A stretch of DNA of 64,000 nucleotides from Spiribacter halobius (GTDB lineage Bacteria > Pseudomonadota > Gammaproteobacteria > Nitrococcales > Nitrococcaceae). Within the stretch, counting starts at the first letter, position 1, and each line of letters starts with the position of its first letter. The DNA lies in NCBI RefSeq assembly GCF_020883455.1, contig NZ_CP086615.1:806001-870000 (forward strand), read 5' to 3'. The notes under the pieces are model-generated. The model was given only the letters and a program-made list of their open reading frames with translations, was not told where the DNA came from and ran no database searches. Positions 49,835 through 60,664 of this stretch are shown one piece after another. The translations under genes and the position numbers were made by a program.

Positions 49835-52201
49835 TCAGTAGCCGAACGGACCGGGGCGATAGCCGCGGATCTCGTTCTCCAGGAAGCTCACTATGCTATC
49901 ACCGATGCCGCCCAGGCCTTTGAGTTCCAGCTCCAGCAGGATCTGGCTCTCCAGGGTGGCGCCGTCGCGCCCGGGGTCGCGGTCAAGATACTCGCGGTGG
50001 GTGAGCCGCAGGGCATGGCAGCAGGCATCGTACTGCAGGCCGGCGAAGCGCTGCTGGGGCTGATCGAGCTCGAAGTCCTGGATGACGCCGCCGAACACCC
50101 GCCAGCGCGGGCCGATGGGCAGGGCGAAGCTGAGCTCGCCCTGATCCAGGGTGCGCACACCGTCCACCTCGCGCCGGCGCAGCCCGAGGTTGATCACCTG
50201 GGTGGCGCTGCCACGCCACTGCAGCAGCGTGCGCAGGTCGGAGTTGCCGCTCGCCTCCGGATCCCAGCGATAGTCTGCCTGGGCGCTGAAACCGCGCGGC
50301 AGCGACAGCCGCAGCTCGGTGACGTACTCCGAGCGCTCGCGCCGGTCCGGCTCGCCGGAGAGGGTCACCTCCCGATCCTCGAAATAGAGGATCTGCCCGC
50401 CGGAGGCGCGCAGGTATTCCCGCCCGCTGCGCTCGTCGACAAAGCGGGTGGTGAGGCCGAGGCTCAGGCGCTCGCCGTCCTCCACCCGATCCGGCCCGGT
50501 GAAGGCCGACTCGCGGAACAGCTGGCCGAAGGTGGTGGCGCTGCGGCCGGTGTCGAACCGCGGCAGCTGGTCCTGATCCCGCGTCGGGGCGGCGCGGTAG
50601 AACGCCCGCGGCTCCAGGGTCTGGCGCACACCGGTGAACAGCTGCGAGGGCCGCTCCAGGAACAGCCCGGCATCCACCGTGTACACCGGCAGCGAGCGTT
50701 CCGGGCGCTCCGGCAGGCTGGCATCCGGGCGGTCCAGATCGTAGGCCGTGTAGCGCCAGGTCACCGCGGGCTCCACGTAGTAGCCGAGGGTGCGCAGGGG
50801 CAGCGCCACGCGTGGCGAGAGGTCCAGCCGGCTCCCCGTGTCCCGGGCCTCGGGCGCGGGATGGGTGAATTCCGTGAGCTCGCCGCTGATGCTGAACGCC
50901 AGTGGCAGCGGCGAGCGCAGCGGGTCGTAGGCCGCCTGCAGGCGTGGCTCCCGGGCATAGGGCTCACTGGCAGCGGCGATGTCCGGGTCGAGGCTCTGCC
51001 AGGCCTGGGCGTCCAGGCTGGCCCGGAAATCGCCGGCAGCCCAGGACACCGTGCCGAAGCTCTCGAGGAAGGAGGCCGAGCGGCGGTCGAAATCGGTGCT
51101 GAAGTCGTCCACGTAGAACGGGTCGCTTACCCGCTGCTGCTCGAGCTCGATGCGGACCCGGTCACCGGCGCGCCAGCGGTGGCGCTGCTCGATGGACCAG
51201 CGGTCGTCACCGAAGACGTTGTCCCCTGGCAGATAGGCGCCCCCCACTTCGCCGCGGCCCCAGCGTTCGAGATAGCGCACCTCGCCGCCGAGCAGCAGGC
51301 CGCGCTCGGCGAAGATCTCCGGGGTCAGGGTGGCGTCGTAGTTGGGGGCGATGTTCCAGTAGTAGGGCAGGCTGAAGCTCGCGCCGCCCTCGTCCGATCG
51401 CCCCAGCGTAGGGGCGAGGAAACCGCTCTTGCGATCAGTGCCCACCGGGAACGTGATATACGGCGTGTAGAAGACCGGCACGTTCCAGATCGACAGCCAG
51501 GCGTTCCAGGCCGAGCCCTGACGGGCCTCACGGTCGATGCTCACCTCACCGGCATGCAGCCACCAGACCTCCTCGCCGGGATTGCAGGTAGTGAGGCTCA
51601 CGCCCTGATACCGGCTGCGCATTGGGCCGTCAGCGATCACCGCCTCGGCTCGGCCCTGAAGGTGGCCGGCGGCGATGCGGTATTCCGCCACGCCTTCGAA
51701 GCGGCCGCTGTCGCTGTCGAGGTCATAGTCCAGGCGCTCGCCGCGGACCAGCGTGCCGCGGTCCAGCAGCTCCACGCCCCCGCGGGCACGCAGCTCCCCG
51801 GTGGCGGCCCGGTAGCGCAGTCGCTCGGCGCGGATACGCTGGTCGGCCCGGGTCAGCTCGGCGTCGCCGGTGAGGACGTAGACGCCCTCGTCCGCCTCCA
51901 CCACCGCCCGCTCGGCACGACCGCGAACGGGTGTATCCGGGGCGCTGCGGGCGGCTGGATCGCCCTCCACCGGCGGTACCAGCAGCGCGCCGCACAACGC
52001 CCAGCGCCCGCCCTCCTGGGCGTGGGCACTGCTGGCGGCGACCAGCGCGGCGAGTGCCACCGACCCGCCCAGCCCGGGGATCCGGCGCTGCGGGCCGGGC
52101 CGGGGCCGGGGCGGGGCTATCCGGGCTGGGCGTTTGGCGGTACTGGCGTTCACGTTTACTGTTCCGGAACAGGCTGCCCGGGCCCGGAACCCGGGCGGCA
52201 T
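49835..52201 (-). CDS. lptD: LPS-assembly outer membrane protein LptD
   Basis: LptD is the outer-membrane barrel that inserts lipopolysaccharide, together with LptE. The signal peptide is unusually preceded by a basic, proline-rich stretch. The export region is GSVALAALVAASSAHAQ, and the OstA/LptA-like jellyroll follows (GVYVLTGDAELTRADQRIRA). The beta barrel fills the rest. The expected disulfide cysteines are present: one in the mature N-terminus (ALCGAL), one in TTCNPGEE, and the CC pair near the end (YDACCHALRL). ATG 52201 follows GGGGGA; GTG codons upstream and downstream are also possible. It is divergent from amgK with a gap of only 35 bases, so their promoters must overlap. Confidence 0.93.
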   Translation of the reverse strand: MPPGFRARAACSGTVNVNASTAKRPARIAPPRPRPGPQRRIPGLGGSVALAALVAASSAHAQEGGRWALCGALLVPPVEGDPAARSAPDTPVRGRAERAVVEADEGVYVLTGDAELTRADQRIRAERLRYRAATGELRARGGVELLDRGTLVRGERLDYDLDSDSGRFEGVAEYRIAAGHLQGRAEAVIADGPMRSRYQGVSLTTCNPGEEVWWLHAGEVSIDREARQGSAWNAWLSIWNVPVFYTPYITFPVGTDRKSGFLAPTLGRSDEGGASFSLPYYWNIAPNYDATLTPEIFAERGLLLGGEVRYLERWGRGEVGGAYLPGDNVFGDDRWSIEQRHRWRAGDRVRIELEQQRVSDPFYVDDFSTDFDRRSASFLESFGTVSWAAGDFRASLDAQAWQSLDPDIAAASEPYAREPRLQAAYDPLRSPLPLAFSISGELTEFTHPAPEARDTGSRLDLSPRVALPLRTLGYYVEPAVTWRYTAYDLDRPDASLPERPERSLPVYTVDAGLFLERPSQLFTGVRQTLEPRAFYRAAPTRDQDQLPRFDTGRSATTFGQLFRESAFTGPDRVEDGERLSLGLTTRFVDERSGREYLRASGGQILYFEDREVTLSGEPDRRERSEYVTELRLSLPRGFSAQADYRWDPEASGNSDLRTLLQWRGSATQVINLGLRRREVDGVRTLDQGELSFALPIGPRWRVFGGVIQDFELDQPQQRFAGLQYDACCHALRLTHREYLDRDPGRDGATLESQILLELELKGLGGIGDSIVSFLENEIRGYRPGPFGY

Positions 52202-52236
52202 AGCTTCCCCCACGTGAGTCCGCGGAACTGTATACG

Positions 52237-53933
<1,697 letters not shown>

Positions 53934-53954
53934 GGCACGCGCAGGGAGATCGCC

Positions 53955-55388
53955 ATGGGCACGGAGATCCGCGGCCGACGCTTCACGGAGTCCGATTTCC
54001 GCCGTTTCCGCCAGGCCCTGACCGAGGAGACCGAGCGCCTGCGCCAGTGGCAGCGGACCGGTCGGCTCGCCGCGGAGCCCGCCTGCATCGGCGCCGAGGT
54101 CGAGGCCTGGCTGGTGGACGCGCTCGGGCGGCCGGCAGCGCTCAATACCGAGGTGATCGATGCGGTCGCTGACGGGCGGGTGGTGCCCGAGCTCGCGCGG
54201 TACAACCTGGAGCTGAACACGCATCCGCGACGGCTCGCCGGCCGCAGCCTCTCCGCCATGGCCGACGAGCTGGGCGCGCTTGCCGGGCGCGTCGCCGAGA
54301 TCGCCCGCGGGCGCAACGGCGCACTGGTGTTCGTTGGCATCCTGCCGTCGCTGCGCCACGAGGATCTGGACGTCGCCCACATGACGCCGCTGGCCCGCTA
54401 CCGGGCGCTGAACGAGCAGGTGCTGCTGCTGCGCAACCGCGAGCCCCTGGGCCTGGAGATCGACGGCGCCGAGCCGCTGCGCTGCGCTCAGTCCGACGTC
54501 ATGCTGGAGGCAGCGGCCACCTCGCTGCAGGTCCACCTGCAGGTGGCGCCGGCGGAGGCCGCGCGGGTCTATAACGCGGCCGTGGTGCTGTCGGCGGCCA
54601 CCGTGGCACTGGCCGCCAATGCGCCGGCGCTGTTCGGGCACTCGCTCTGGGAGGAGAGTCGCATTCCGCTGTTCGAGCAGGCGGTGGAGATGGGCCCCCC
54701 GCGGGACGGCCACGCCGGCCCCCGGGCGCGGGTGACCTTCGGCTCCGGCTACGCCCGCGAGGGACTGTTCGAGCTGTTCCGGGAGAACCTGGAGCGCTAT
54801 GCGGTGCTGCTGCCGGTCACCGCCAGCGATGACCCGGCGCGGCTGCCCCACCTGACTCTGCACAATGGCACCATATGGCGCTGGAACCGGCCGCTGGTGG
54901 GCTTCGATGGCCAGGGACGGCCGCATCTGCGGGTGGAGCACCGGGTGATGTCCGCTGGCCCGACGGTCACGGACATGGTCGCCAACGCGGCGTTCTTCTT
55001 CGGCGCCGCCTGCGGGCTTGCCGCACGCTCGCGGCCCATCGAGAGCGAGCTCTCGTTCGCCGTGGCCGAGGACAACTTCTACCGCGCCGCCCGCGAGGGG
55101 CTGGCGGCCACGGTGCGCTGGCCGGGCGGAGAGCGCCCGCTGCGCGGGCTGATCCTCGACGAGCTGCTGCCGCTGGCGCACCTCGGGCTGCAGGCCCGCG
55201 GCGTGCCCGCCGGCGAGGCCGAAAGCTGGCTCGCCCCGGTGGCGGAACGGGTGGCCCGCGGGCGCACTGGTTCCGCCTGGCAACGGGCCTGGCGCGCGCG
55301 TCATGGGCGTGACCGTCAGGCCCTGGTGCTGGCCTACCTGGCGCGCCAGCGCACCGGGGTGCCGGTGCACCGATGGGATGTGGACTGA
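53955..55388 (+). CDS. GCS2-type carboxylate-amine ligase (glutamate-cysteine ligase-like)
   Basis: The 477-residue protein has a GCS2/COG2170-like plan: GAEVEAWLVD, ARYNLELNTHPRRLAG, then SDVMLEAAATSLQVHLQVAP and LHNGTIWRWNRPLVGFD. Members make gamma-glutamyl or related amide bonds with ATP. True glutathione synthesis is only one option. GGGAGA precedes ATG 53955. It overlaps the next gene, an M14 zinc hydrolase, by one base (TGATG), which implies linked functions. No glutathione synthetase or ATP-grasp partner is adjacent. Confidence 0.85.
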   Translation: MGTEIRGRRFTESDFRRFRQALTEETERLRQWQRTGRLAAEPACIGAEVEAWLVDALGRPAALNTEVIDAVADGRVVPELARYNLELNTHPRRLAGRSLSAMADELGALAGRVAEIARGRNGALVFVGILPSLRHEDLDVAHMTPLARYRALNEQVLLLRNREPLGLEIDGAEPLRCAQSDVMLEAAATSLQVHLQVAPAEAARVYNAAVVLSAATVALAANAPALFGHSLWEESRIPLFEQAVEMGPPRDGHAGPRARVTFGSGYAREGLFELFRENLERYAVLLPVTASDDPARLPHLTLHNGTIWRWNRPLVGFDGQGRPHLRVEHRVMSAGPTVTDMVANAAFFFGAACGLAARSRPIESELSFAVAEDNFYRAAREGLAATVRWPGGERPLRGLILDELLPLAHLGLQARGVPAGEAESWLAPVAERVARGRTGSAWQRAWRARHGRDRQALVLAYLARQRTGVPVHRWDVD

Positions 55389-56419
55389 TGACCCCGCAAC
55401 TGCGTGAGCTCGACCATCTGCCGGAGGCCCTGCTGACGGCCGCGCCGCAGCGGCTGGCGGGGCTGCTCGGTGGCCCCACCCTGATCCACCTCAGCGGGCG
55501 GCGGCAGCCGCCACTGTTCGTCAGCGTGCTCGCCCACGGCAACGAGCACACCGGCTTCGCTGCCGTGCAGCGGCTGCTGCGCCGCTACGCCGGCCAGGCC
55601 CGGGAGCTGCCGCGGGCGCTGTCGCTGTTCATCGGCAATGTCGACGCAGCCGCGGCCGGCGTTCGCCGGCTGGACGGGCAGGTGGACTACAACCGGGTGT
55701 GGCCGGGCACGCTCACGCCGAGCGCGCCGGAGGCCGGCATCATGGCGACGGTCACCGAGCGCCTGCAGGCGCGGGGCTGTTTCGCCAGCGTCGACATCCA
55801 CAACAACACCGGCATCAACCCGCACTACGCCTGCGTCAACCGCCTGGCGCCCGACTTCCTGGCGCTGGCGTCGCTGTTCTCGCGCACGGTGGTGTACTTC
55901 ACCCGGCCCCAGGGGGTGCAGTCCCTCGCCTTCGCCCGCTTCTGCCCGGCGGTGACCCTGGAATGCGGGCAGAGCGGTAGCGCCGGGGCGGTGGATCACG
56001 CCGAGGACTTCCTGCGCTCGGCGCTGGCGCTGGAGCACGTGCCGGCGCACGTGGTGCCGGGCGACCTCGGGGTCTATCACACCGTGGCGGTGGCGCGAGT
56101 CGCGCGGGACTGCCGCTTCGGGCTGGAGCCCGAGGGCGAGGATCTGAGCCTGCTGGAGGACATCGACCGGCTGAATTTCCGCGAGCTGCCGGCCGGCACC
56201 GAGCTCGGCCGCGTGCATGGCCATCGCCGACCGGTGATCGTCACCGACAACGACGGCGCCGACGTGACCCCGCACTACCTGGAGTGTCGCGACGGCAGCC
56301 TGCGCACCCGCCGCCGGGTCTTCCCGGCCATGCTGACCCGCGACGTCCGCGTCATCTACCAGGACTGCCTCTGCTACTTCATGGAACGCATCCGCCTGGA
56401 GGAACAGGCCACCGGGTAA
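55388..56419 (+). CDS. M14-family zinc hydrolase (succinylglutamate desuccinylase/aspartoacylase-like)
   Basis: The 343-residue protein is of the AstE/AspA type. Zinc ligands appear in SVLAHGNEHTGF and VDIHNNTGINPHY, and the catalytic glutamate in VTLECGQSGSAGAVDH. A C-terminal beta domain follows. Relatives remove acyl or amino acid groups from small amides. The start ATG 55388 shares a base with the stop of the GCS2-type ligase, so the two proteins are probably made together and may build and trim the same compound, which is inference. After the stop comes a repeat, and the next gene is on the other strand. Confidence 0.88.
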   Translation: MTPQLRELDHLPEALLTAAPQRLAGLLGGPTLIHLSGRRQPPLFVSVLAHGNEHTGFAAVQRLLRRYAGQARELPRALSLFIGNVDAAAAGVRRLDGQVDYNRVWPGTLTPSAPEAGIMATVTERLQARGCFASVDIHNNTGINPHYACVNRLAPDFLALASLFSRTVVYFTRPQGVQSLAFARFCPAVTLECGQSGSAGAVDHAEDFLRSALALEHVPAHVVPGDLGVYHTVAVARVARDCRFGLEPEGEDLSLLEDIDRLNFRELPAGTELGRVHGHRRPVIVTDNDGADVTPHYLECRDGSLRTRRRVFPAMLTRDVRVIYQDCLCYFMERIRLEEQATG

Positions 56420-56453
56420 GTCAGAGTTCTGCTGGCCTGATTCGGTGGGTGTG

Positions 56454-56552
56454 GAAAACACAACGACACCACGGACACAACGAGGCACAACGGATAAGTG
56501 GATCAATCTCTTACGTTGTGAATCGTTGTGTCCGTCGTGTCGTTGTGTTTTC
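56454..56552. repeat. AT-richer inverted repeat (ACAACGACAC type)
   Basis: GAAAACACAACGACACCACG (from 56454) continues to 56483. Its complement at 56523-56552 has one mismatch. A shorter inner pair, GCACAACG/CGTTGTG, lies between. The unit ACAACGACAC/ACGGACACAACG is itself repetitive. It lies between the convergent M14 and lipB genes, so it could also terminate both. Confidence 0.7.
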
Positions 56553-56577
56553 TCGAGCGTCGGCTGAAGTCGGACAC

Positions 56578-57216
56578 CTACGTCCCCGAAATCGCTTGGC
56601 GGGTACCGAGGCGCTCAAGGACATGCCCGGTCAAAGCATCCGCGGCCTGTTGGCAGTCGAGGTTGGCGCCGAGGGTGCGCAGGTCGGTGACGGCCATGCC
56701 GGGGTGGCCGCAGGGGTTGATGCGCTGGAAGGGTTCCAGGTCCATGGCCACGTTCAGGGCAAGGCCGTGGTAGCTGCAGCCGCGGCGGATGCGCAGGCCG
56801 AGGGCGGCGACCTTGGCGCCATCGACATAGACCCCGGGCGCATCCGCCCGCGCGGCCCCGTCGATGCCCTGTGCCGCCAGCAGGTCCACCACGCTCTGCT
56901 CGAGCAGGGTCACCAGCCGGCGCACGCCGAGCCCGTAGCGGCGTAGCTGCAGCAGCGGGTAGAGCACCACCTGGCCCGGACCGTGGTAGGTCACCTGGCC
57001 GCCGCGGTCGGTGGCGACCACGGGGATGTTCCCCGGATCGAGCAGGTGCTCCCGGCGCCCGGCGAGGCCGAGGGTGAACACCGGCGGGTGCTCCACCAGC
57101 CAGAGCTGATCGCGGTCGGCCTCGCCGCGGCGCTCCGTGAAGGCGCGCATGGCCTCCCAGGTGGGGGTGTAATCCGCCTGCCCGAGCTGGCGGACGCGGG
57201 GCGGGGGCGTGCTCAC
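56578..57216 (-). CDS. lipB: Octanoyl-ACP:protein N-octanoyltransferase
   Basis: LipB moves octanoate from acyl carrier protein to lipoyl domains, the first step of lipoate attachment. The 212 residues have [19 protein letters not shown], the catalytic lysine in [11 protein letters not shown] and the catalytic cysteine in [14 protein letters not shown]. The GTG start at 57216 overlaps the ybeD stop (GTGA). lipA is not in the window. Confidence 0.95.
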   Translation of the reverse strand: MSTPPPRVRQLGQADYTPTWEAMRAFTERRGEADRDQLWLVEHPPVFTLGLAGRREHLLDPGNIPVVATDRGGQVTYHGPGQVVLYPLLQLRRYGLGVRRLVTLLEQSVVDLLAAQGIDGAARADAPGVYVDGAKVAALGLRIRRGCSYHGLALNVAMDLEPFQRINPCGHPGMAVTDLRTLGANLDCQQAADALTGHVLERLGTRQAISGT

Positions 57217-57479
57217 AGCGTGGCGAGCACGTCGCCGTGGGACTGCAGCTCGTGGTAGATGGCGTCAAGCTGCGCCCGGCTCTCCGCGGTGATGGTGACG
57301 GTCACCGAGACGAAGCGGCCGTGCCGGCTTGGCGTGGTGCGCAGCGCCTCCGCCGGCGTCGCCGGGGCGTGGCTGCTGACGATGCGCCAGACCAGCGCCG
57401 CCAGATCGGCATCGGTACGCCCCATGGCCTTGATCGGGAACTCGCAGGGGAAGTCCAGGGGGCTGTCGTCGTCGCTCAT
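57213..57479 (-). CDS. ybeD: YbeD family protein (DUF493)
   Basis: The 88-residue ACT-like protein shows the family pattern [16 protein letters not shown], then [20 protein letters not shown]. In E. coli it lies between dacA and lipB as here. It is thought to act as a small regulator linked to lipoate metabolism, but its role is not settled. It starts at ATG 57479, 19 bases after dacA. Confidence 0.92.
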   Translation of the reverse strand: MSDDDSPLDFPCEFPIKAMGRTDADLAALVWRIVSSHAPATPAEALRTTPSRHGRFVSVTVTITAESRAQLDAIYHELQSHGDVLATL

Positions 57480-57498
57480 GCTGCCTCCCGTGCCGGCG

Positions 57499-58644
57499 TT
57501 ATTCGAACCAGAGCAGCACCTCGTCCACCAGCCGGCTCCACAGTCCGCCCTCCGGCACCGCCTCCAGGGCCACCAGCCGGGTTTCTGCCAGCGTGCTCTC
57601 GCCCAGGCGCACGCTGACGCTGCCGAGCACGGTGCCCTCGTCCACCGGCGCGTCGATGCGGCTGTCCAGGCTCAGGCTCGCGTCGAGGTTGTCGTACTGA
57701 CGCGCCGGGATGGTGACGTAGAGGTCCTCGGTGAGACCCACGCCGAGGCGGTCGCTGGCGCCCTTCCACACCCGGGCCTCGGTCAGCGGTTCGCCGGCGG
57801 CGTAGAGCCGGTGGGTCTCGAAGAAGCGGAAGCCGTAGTTGAGCAGCGCCTGGGACTGCTCGATGCGGGCGCTGGGGCTCGCCGCGCCCATCACCACCGA
57901 GATCAGCCGCATGTTCTCGCGCTGGGCCGAGGTGGCCAGGCAGTAGCCGGCGGATTCCGTGTAGCCGGTCTTCACCCCGTCCACCGAGGCATCGCGCCAG
58001 AGCATGCGGTTGCGGTTGAACTGCTCGATGCCGTTCCAGGTGAAGCTGCGCTCCGAGTAGAGCTGGTACAGCTCGGGGAAGCGCTGGATCAGCGCCCGCA
58101 CCAGCAGGGCCGTGTCCTCCGCGCTGGAGTAGTGCTCCTCGCCTGGCAGGCCGGCGGCGTTGGTGTAGTTCGTGTTCTCCATGCCGAGCTCGGCGGCGTA
58201 CTGGTTCATGAGCTCGGCGAAGGTCTCCTCGGTGCCGGCGATGTGCTCGGCGAGCGCCACGCTCGCGTCGTTGCCCGACTGGATGATCATGCCCCGCAGC
58301 AGGTTCTCCACCGTGACCCGGTCGCCCACCTCGATGAACATGCGCGAGCCCCCGGTGCGCCAGGCGCGCTCGCTCACCAGGACCTCGTCATCCATCGCCA
58401 GGTTGCCGGCGCGCAGCTCGCTGAAGACGATGAAGGCGGTCATGATCTTGGTGAGGCTCGCCGGGTCCCGGCGCAGGTCGCTCTGATGGTCCACCAGCAC
58501 CCGCCCGCTGTGGAAGTCGAGCAGCAGATAGCTCTCGGCGCCGAGCTGCGGCGGCGAGGGCACGGGGATGGGCTGGGTCTGCGCGGTGGCGGCGCCACCG
58601 AGAAGCAGGAAGACCAGCAGAATCAGGAAACGGAAGGCCTGCAT
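57499..58644 (-). CDS. dacA: D-alanyl-D-alanine carboxypeptidase (PBP5/6 type)
   Basis: DacA trims the last D-alanine from peptidoglycan stem peptides at the outer face of the inner membrane. After a signal peptide (1-22), the penicillin-binding motifs are SLTK (Ser63 to Lys66), SGN in IIQSGNDASV, and KTG in DGVKTGYTESAGYC. A beta-rich C-terminal domain and an amphipathic end (LWSRLVDEVLLWFE) for membrane binding follow. The 381 residues are normal. It is the fifth gene of the mrdA-rodA-mltB-rlpA-dacA series. Confidence 0.96.
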   Translation of the reverse strand: MQAFRFLILLVFLLLGGAATAQTQPIPVPSPPQLGAESYLLLDFHSGRVLVDHQSDLRRDPASLTKIMTAFIVFSELRAGNLAMDDEVLVSERAWRTGGSRMFIEVGDRVTVENLLRGMIIQSGNDASVALAEHIAGTEETFAELMNQYAAELGMENTNYTNAAGLPGEEHYSSAEDTALLVRALIQRFPELYQLYSERSFTWNGIEQFNRNRMLWRDASVDGVKTGYTESAGYCLATSAQRENMRLISVVMGAASPSARIEQSQALLNYGFRFFETHRLYAAGEPLTEARVWKGASDRLGVGLTEDLYVTIPARQYDNLDASLSLDSRIDAPVDEGTVLGSVSVRLGESTLAETRLVALEAVPEGGLWSRLVDEVLLWFE

Positions 58645-58778
58645 GGGTGCGCTCTCGAATCGGTGGTTGTGGCGGGCTGGCGGGGTATTCTAACCGCGGC
58701 GGCGGTTCCTGCGACCGCGTTGCCGGCGGGCGACAGGGTATCGGGCCGGGCTGCGGATCCGCCGGGCGTCCGGTAACA

Positions 58779-59645
58779 CTAGTCCGGGATCACCACATGC
58801 CCCGGGCCATGGCCGGCCTCCGCGAGCCGGTCACTGATGCGGTCCACGGCGGCGATATCCGTCAGCGGACCGAGCTGCACACGGTGGAAGCCGTCGTCGC
58901 CGGACTCCACCCGCACGTCGGCACGGAATGCATCCGCCTGCAGCCGGTCTGCCAGCCGGCGGGCATTGCCGGCCTCGCGAAAGGCGCCCACCTGCAGGAA
59001 ATAGCTCACGGCCTCGGCAGCTTCCGGCTGCGCCGGAGCGGGATCGGCAGCGATCGCCTCGGCTGCGTTGGCCGTGACGTCCTCGCCGGTCTCCGTGTCG
59101 TGTTCGCTGCCTGCCCCGGAGGCGGCCGCCTGGCGGTCAGGCGTCACCGTGCGCACCTCCACCGGCGCAGTGCCGCTCTCGAGCATGCCGAGCTTGGCCG
59201 CCGCGGCGTAGGAGAGGTCGATGATGCGATTGTCGGCAAACGGGCCGCGGTCATTGACGCGCACCACGATCTCGCGCCCGCTCTCCAGATGGCGCACGGC
59301 GACGTAGGTGGGCAGGGGCAGCGCGCGGTGGGCGGCAGTCATCGCGTACATGTCGAACGGCTCGCCGCTGGAGGTGCGGCGGCCGTGGAACTTGCTGCCG
59401 TACCAGGAGGCGATGCCGCGCTCGCGGTAGCCATCGGCGCTGTCCAGCACCTGGTAGGTGCGTCCGAAGACCTCATAGCGCTCCGGGTTGCCGTAGCGGC
59501 TCTTCGGCTCGCTCCGGGGCTCGGCGTCCGGGATCGCGCCCGGGTCGGCGATGGGCTCGCCCGGCCCGTCCCCCGGCTCCGGCGGGAGGCTGCTGCAGCC
59601 GGCCAGCAGCGCCAGCAGCAGCGCCGGCAGCAGACGGCGCGTCAT
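58779..59645 (-). CDS. rlpA: Septal ring lytic transglycosylase RlpA
   Basis: RlpA is an outer-membrane lipoprotein that binds and, in some species, cleaves denuded glycan strands. Its lipobox is LLAGC (about residues 12-16). The double-psi barrel domain (about 60-150) has GIASWYGSKFHGRRTSSGEP, then VRVNDRGPFADNRIIDLSYA. A C-terminal SPOR domain (about 210-285; VSYFLQVGAFREAGNARRLA) targets it to division sites. ATG 59645 overlaps the mltB stop. Confidence 0.94.
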   Translation of the reverse strand: MTRRLLPALLLALLAGCSSLPPEPGDGPGEPIADPGAIPDAEPRSEPKSRYGNPERYEVFGRTYQVLDSADGYRERGIASWYGSKFHGRRTSSGEPFDMYAMTAAHRALPLPTYVAVRHLESGREIVVRVNDRGPFADNRIIDLSYAAAAKLGMLESGTAPVEVRTVTPDRQAAASGAGSEHDTETGEDVTANAAEAIAADPAPAQPEAAEAVSYFLQVGAFREAGNARRLADRLQADAFRADVRVESGDDGFHRVQLGPLTDIAAVDRISDRLAEAGHGPGHVVIPD

Positions 59646-60664
59646 CGGTAGCCCTCCCGGATCTCGCGGCTCAGCTGCAGTACTGCCATGGCGTAAAGCG
59701 GGCTGTGGTTGTAGCGGGTGATCACGTAGAAGTTCTCCAGGGTGACCCAGTGCTCGTCGCCGCGCTGGCCCTCCAGCACCAGCAGCCGGGCGGCCGCGTC
59801 GCCGTCCGGGAGGCGGCGCCGGGGCGTGACGCCGGCCGCGCGCAGGGCCGCGATGGTGTCCTGCGGGCGCAGGCCGTCGCGCTGCAGCGCCTGCCAGTCG
59901 CTGCCGGTGACGTCGCCGCGCACGGCGATGGGCGCGTCCGCCTGCCAGCCGTGGCGGCCGAGGTAGTTGCCGACGCTGCCGATGGCGTCCGCGGGCTCGG
60001 ACCAGAGGTCGCGGCGGCCGTTGTCGTTGAAGTCCACCGCGTACTCGCGGTAGCTGCTGCTGATGAACTGCGGAATGCCCATGGCCCCGGCATAGGAGCC
60101 GCGGGGCTCGCGCGGGTCGAAGCCCTCCTCGCGGGCGAGCAGGAAGTAGGCTTCGAGCTCGCGGCGGAAGAAGTCCGCCCGCGGCGGGTAGTCGAAGGCC
60201 AGCGTGCGCAGGGCGTCCAGCACCCGATGGCGGCCGCGGTGGCGGCCGTAGCGGGTCTCCACGCCGATGATGGCGACCACGATCTCCGGCGGGACGCCGA
60301 AGCGGCGCTCGACGGCGGCGAGGGTTCCCGCGTGCTCACGCCAGAACGCAACCCCCTCCTCGATGCGCGCCGGCTGCAGGAATATCGGCCGGTAGCGATA
60401 CCAGGGCAGGGCCTCCGCCGGGCTGCTGATGGCGTCGATGATGTCCTGCTGGAGGCGGCTGTCCTCCCGCAGCAGACGCTCGATGCGCTCGGCCTCGAAA
60501 TCGTGGCGTTCGGCCAGGCCGCGGGCGAACGCCACGAACGCGGCCTCGGTCTCGGGAGAGGTTTCGGCCCCGCTGGAGGGCAGCACGGCGCAGCCGCCCA
60601 GCGCGAGCAGGGCCGCAAGGAGCGCTACCGCAAGGCGGCGCAGGCGGATCGGACTGGCTATCAC
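59642..60664 (-). CDS. mltB: Membrane-bound lytic murein transglycosylase B
   Basis: MltB cleaves peptidoglycan to 1,6-anhydro-MurNAc products. GTG 60664 overlaps the rodA stop (GTGA) and starts a lipoprotein signal (LAVALLAALLALGGC). The body has the SltB plan: WYRYRPIFLQPARIEEGVAF, the catalytic glutamate in IIGVETRYGRHRGRHRV, and SYAGAMGIPQFISSSYREYA, then VDFNDNGRRDLW. The same frame is open far upstream through rodA, but that part is a shadow. The 340 residues match the family. Confidence 0.94.
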   Translation of the reverse strand: MIASPIRLRRLAVALLAALLALGGCAVLPSSGAETSPETEAAFVAFARGLAERHDFEAERIERLLREDSRLQQDIIDAISSPAEALPWYRYRPIFLQPARIEEGVAFWREHAGTLAAVERRFGVPPEIVVAIIGVETRYGRHRGRHRVLDALRTLAFDYPPRADFFRRELEAYFLLAREEGFDPREPRGSYAGAMGIPQFISSSYREYAVDFNDNGRRDLWSEPADAIGSVGNYLGRHGWQADAPIAVRGDVTGSDWQALQRDGLRPQDTIAALRAAGVTPRRRLPDGDAAARLLVLEGQRGDEHWVTLENFYVITRYNHSPLYAMAVLQLSREIREGYR

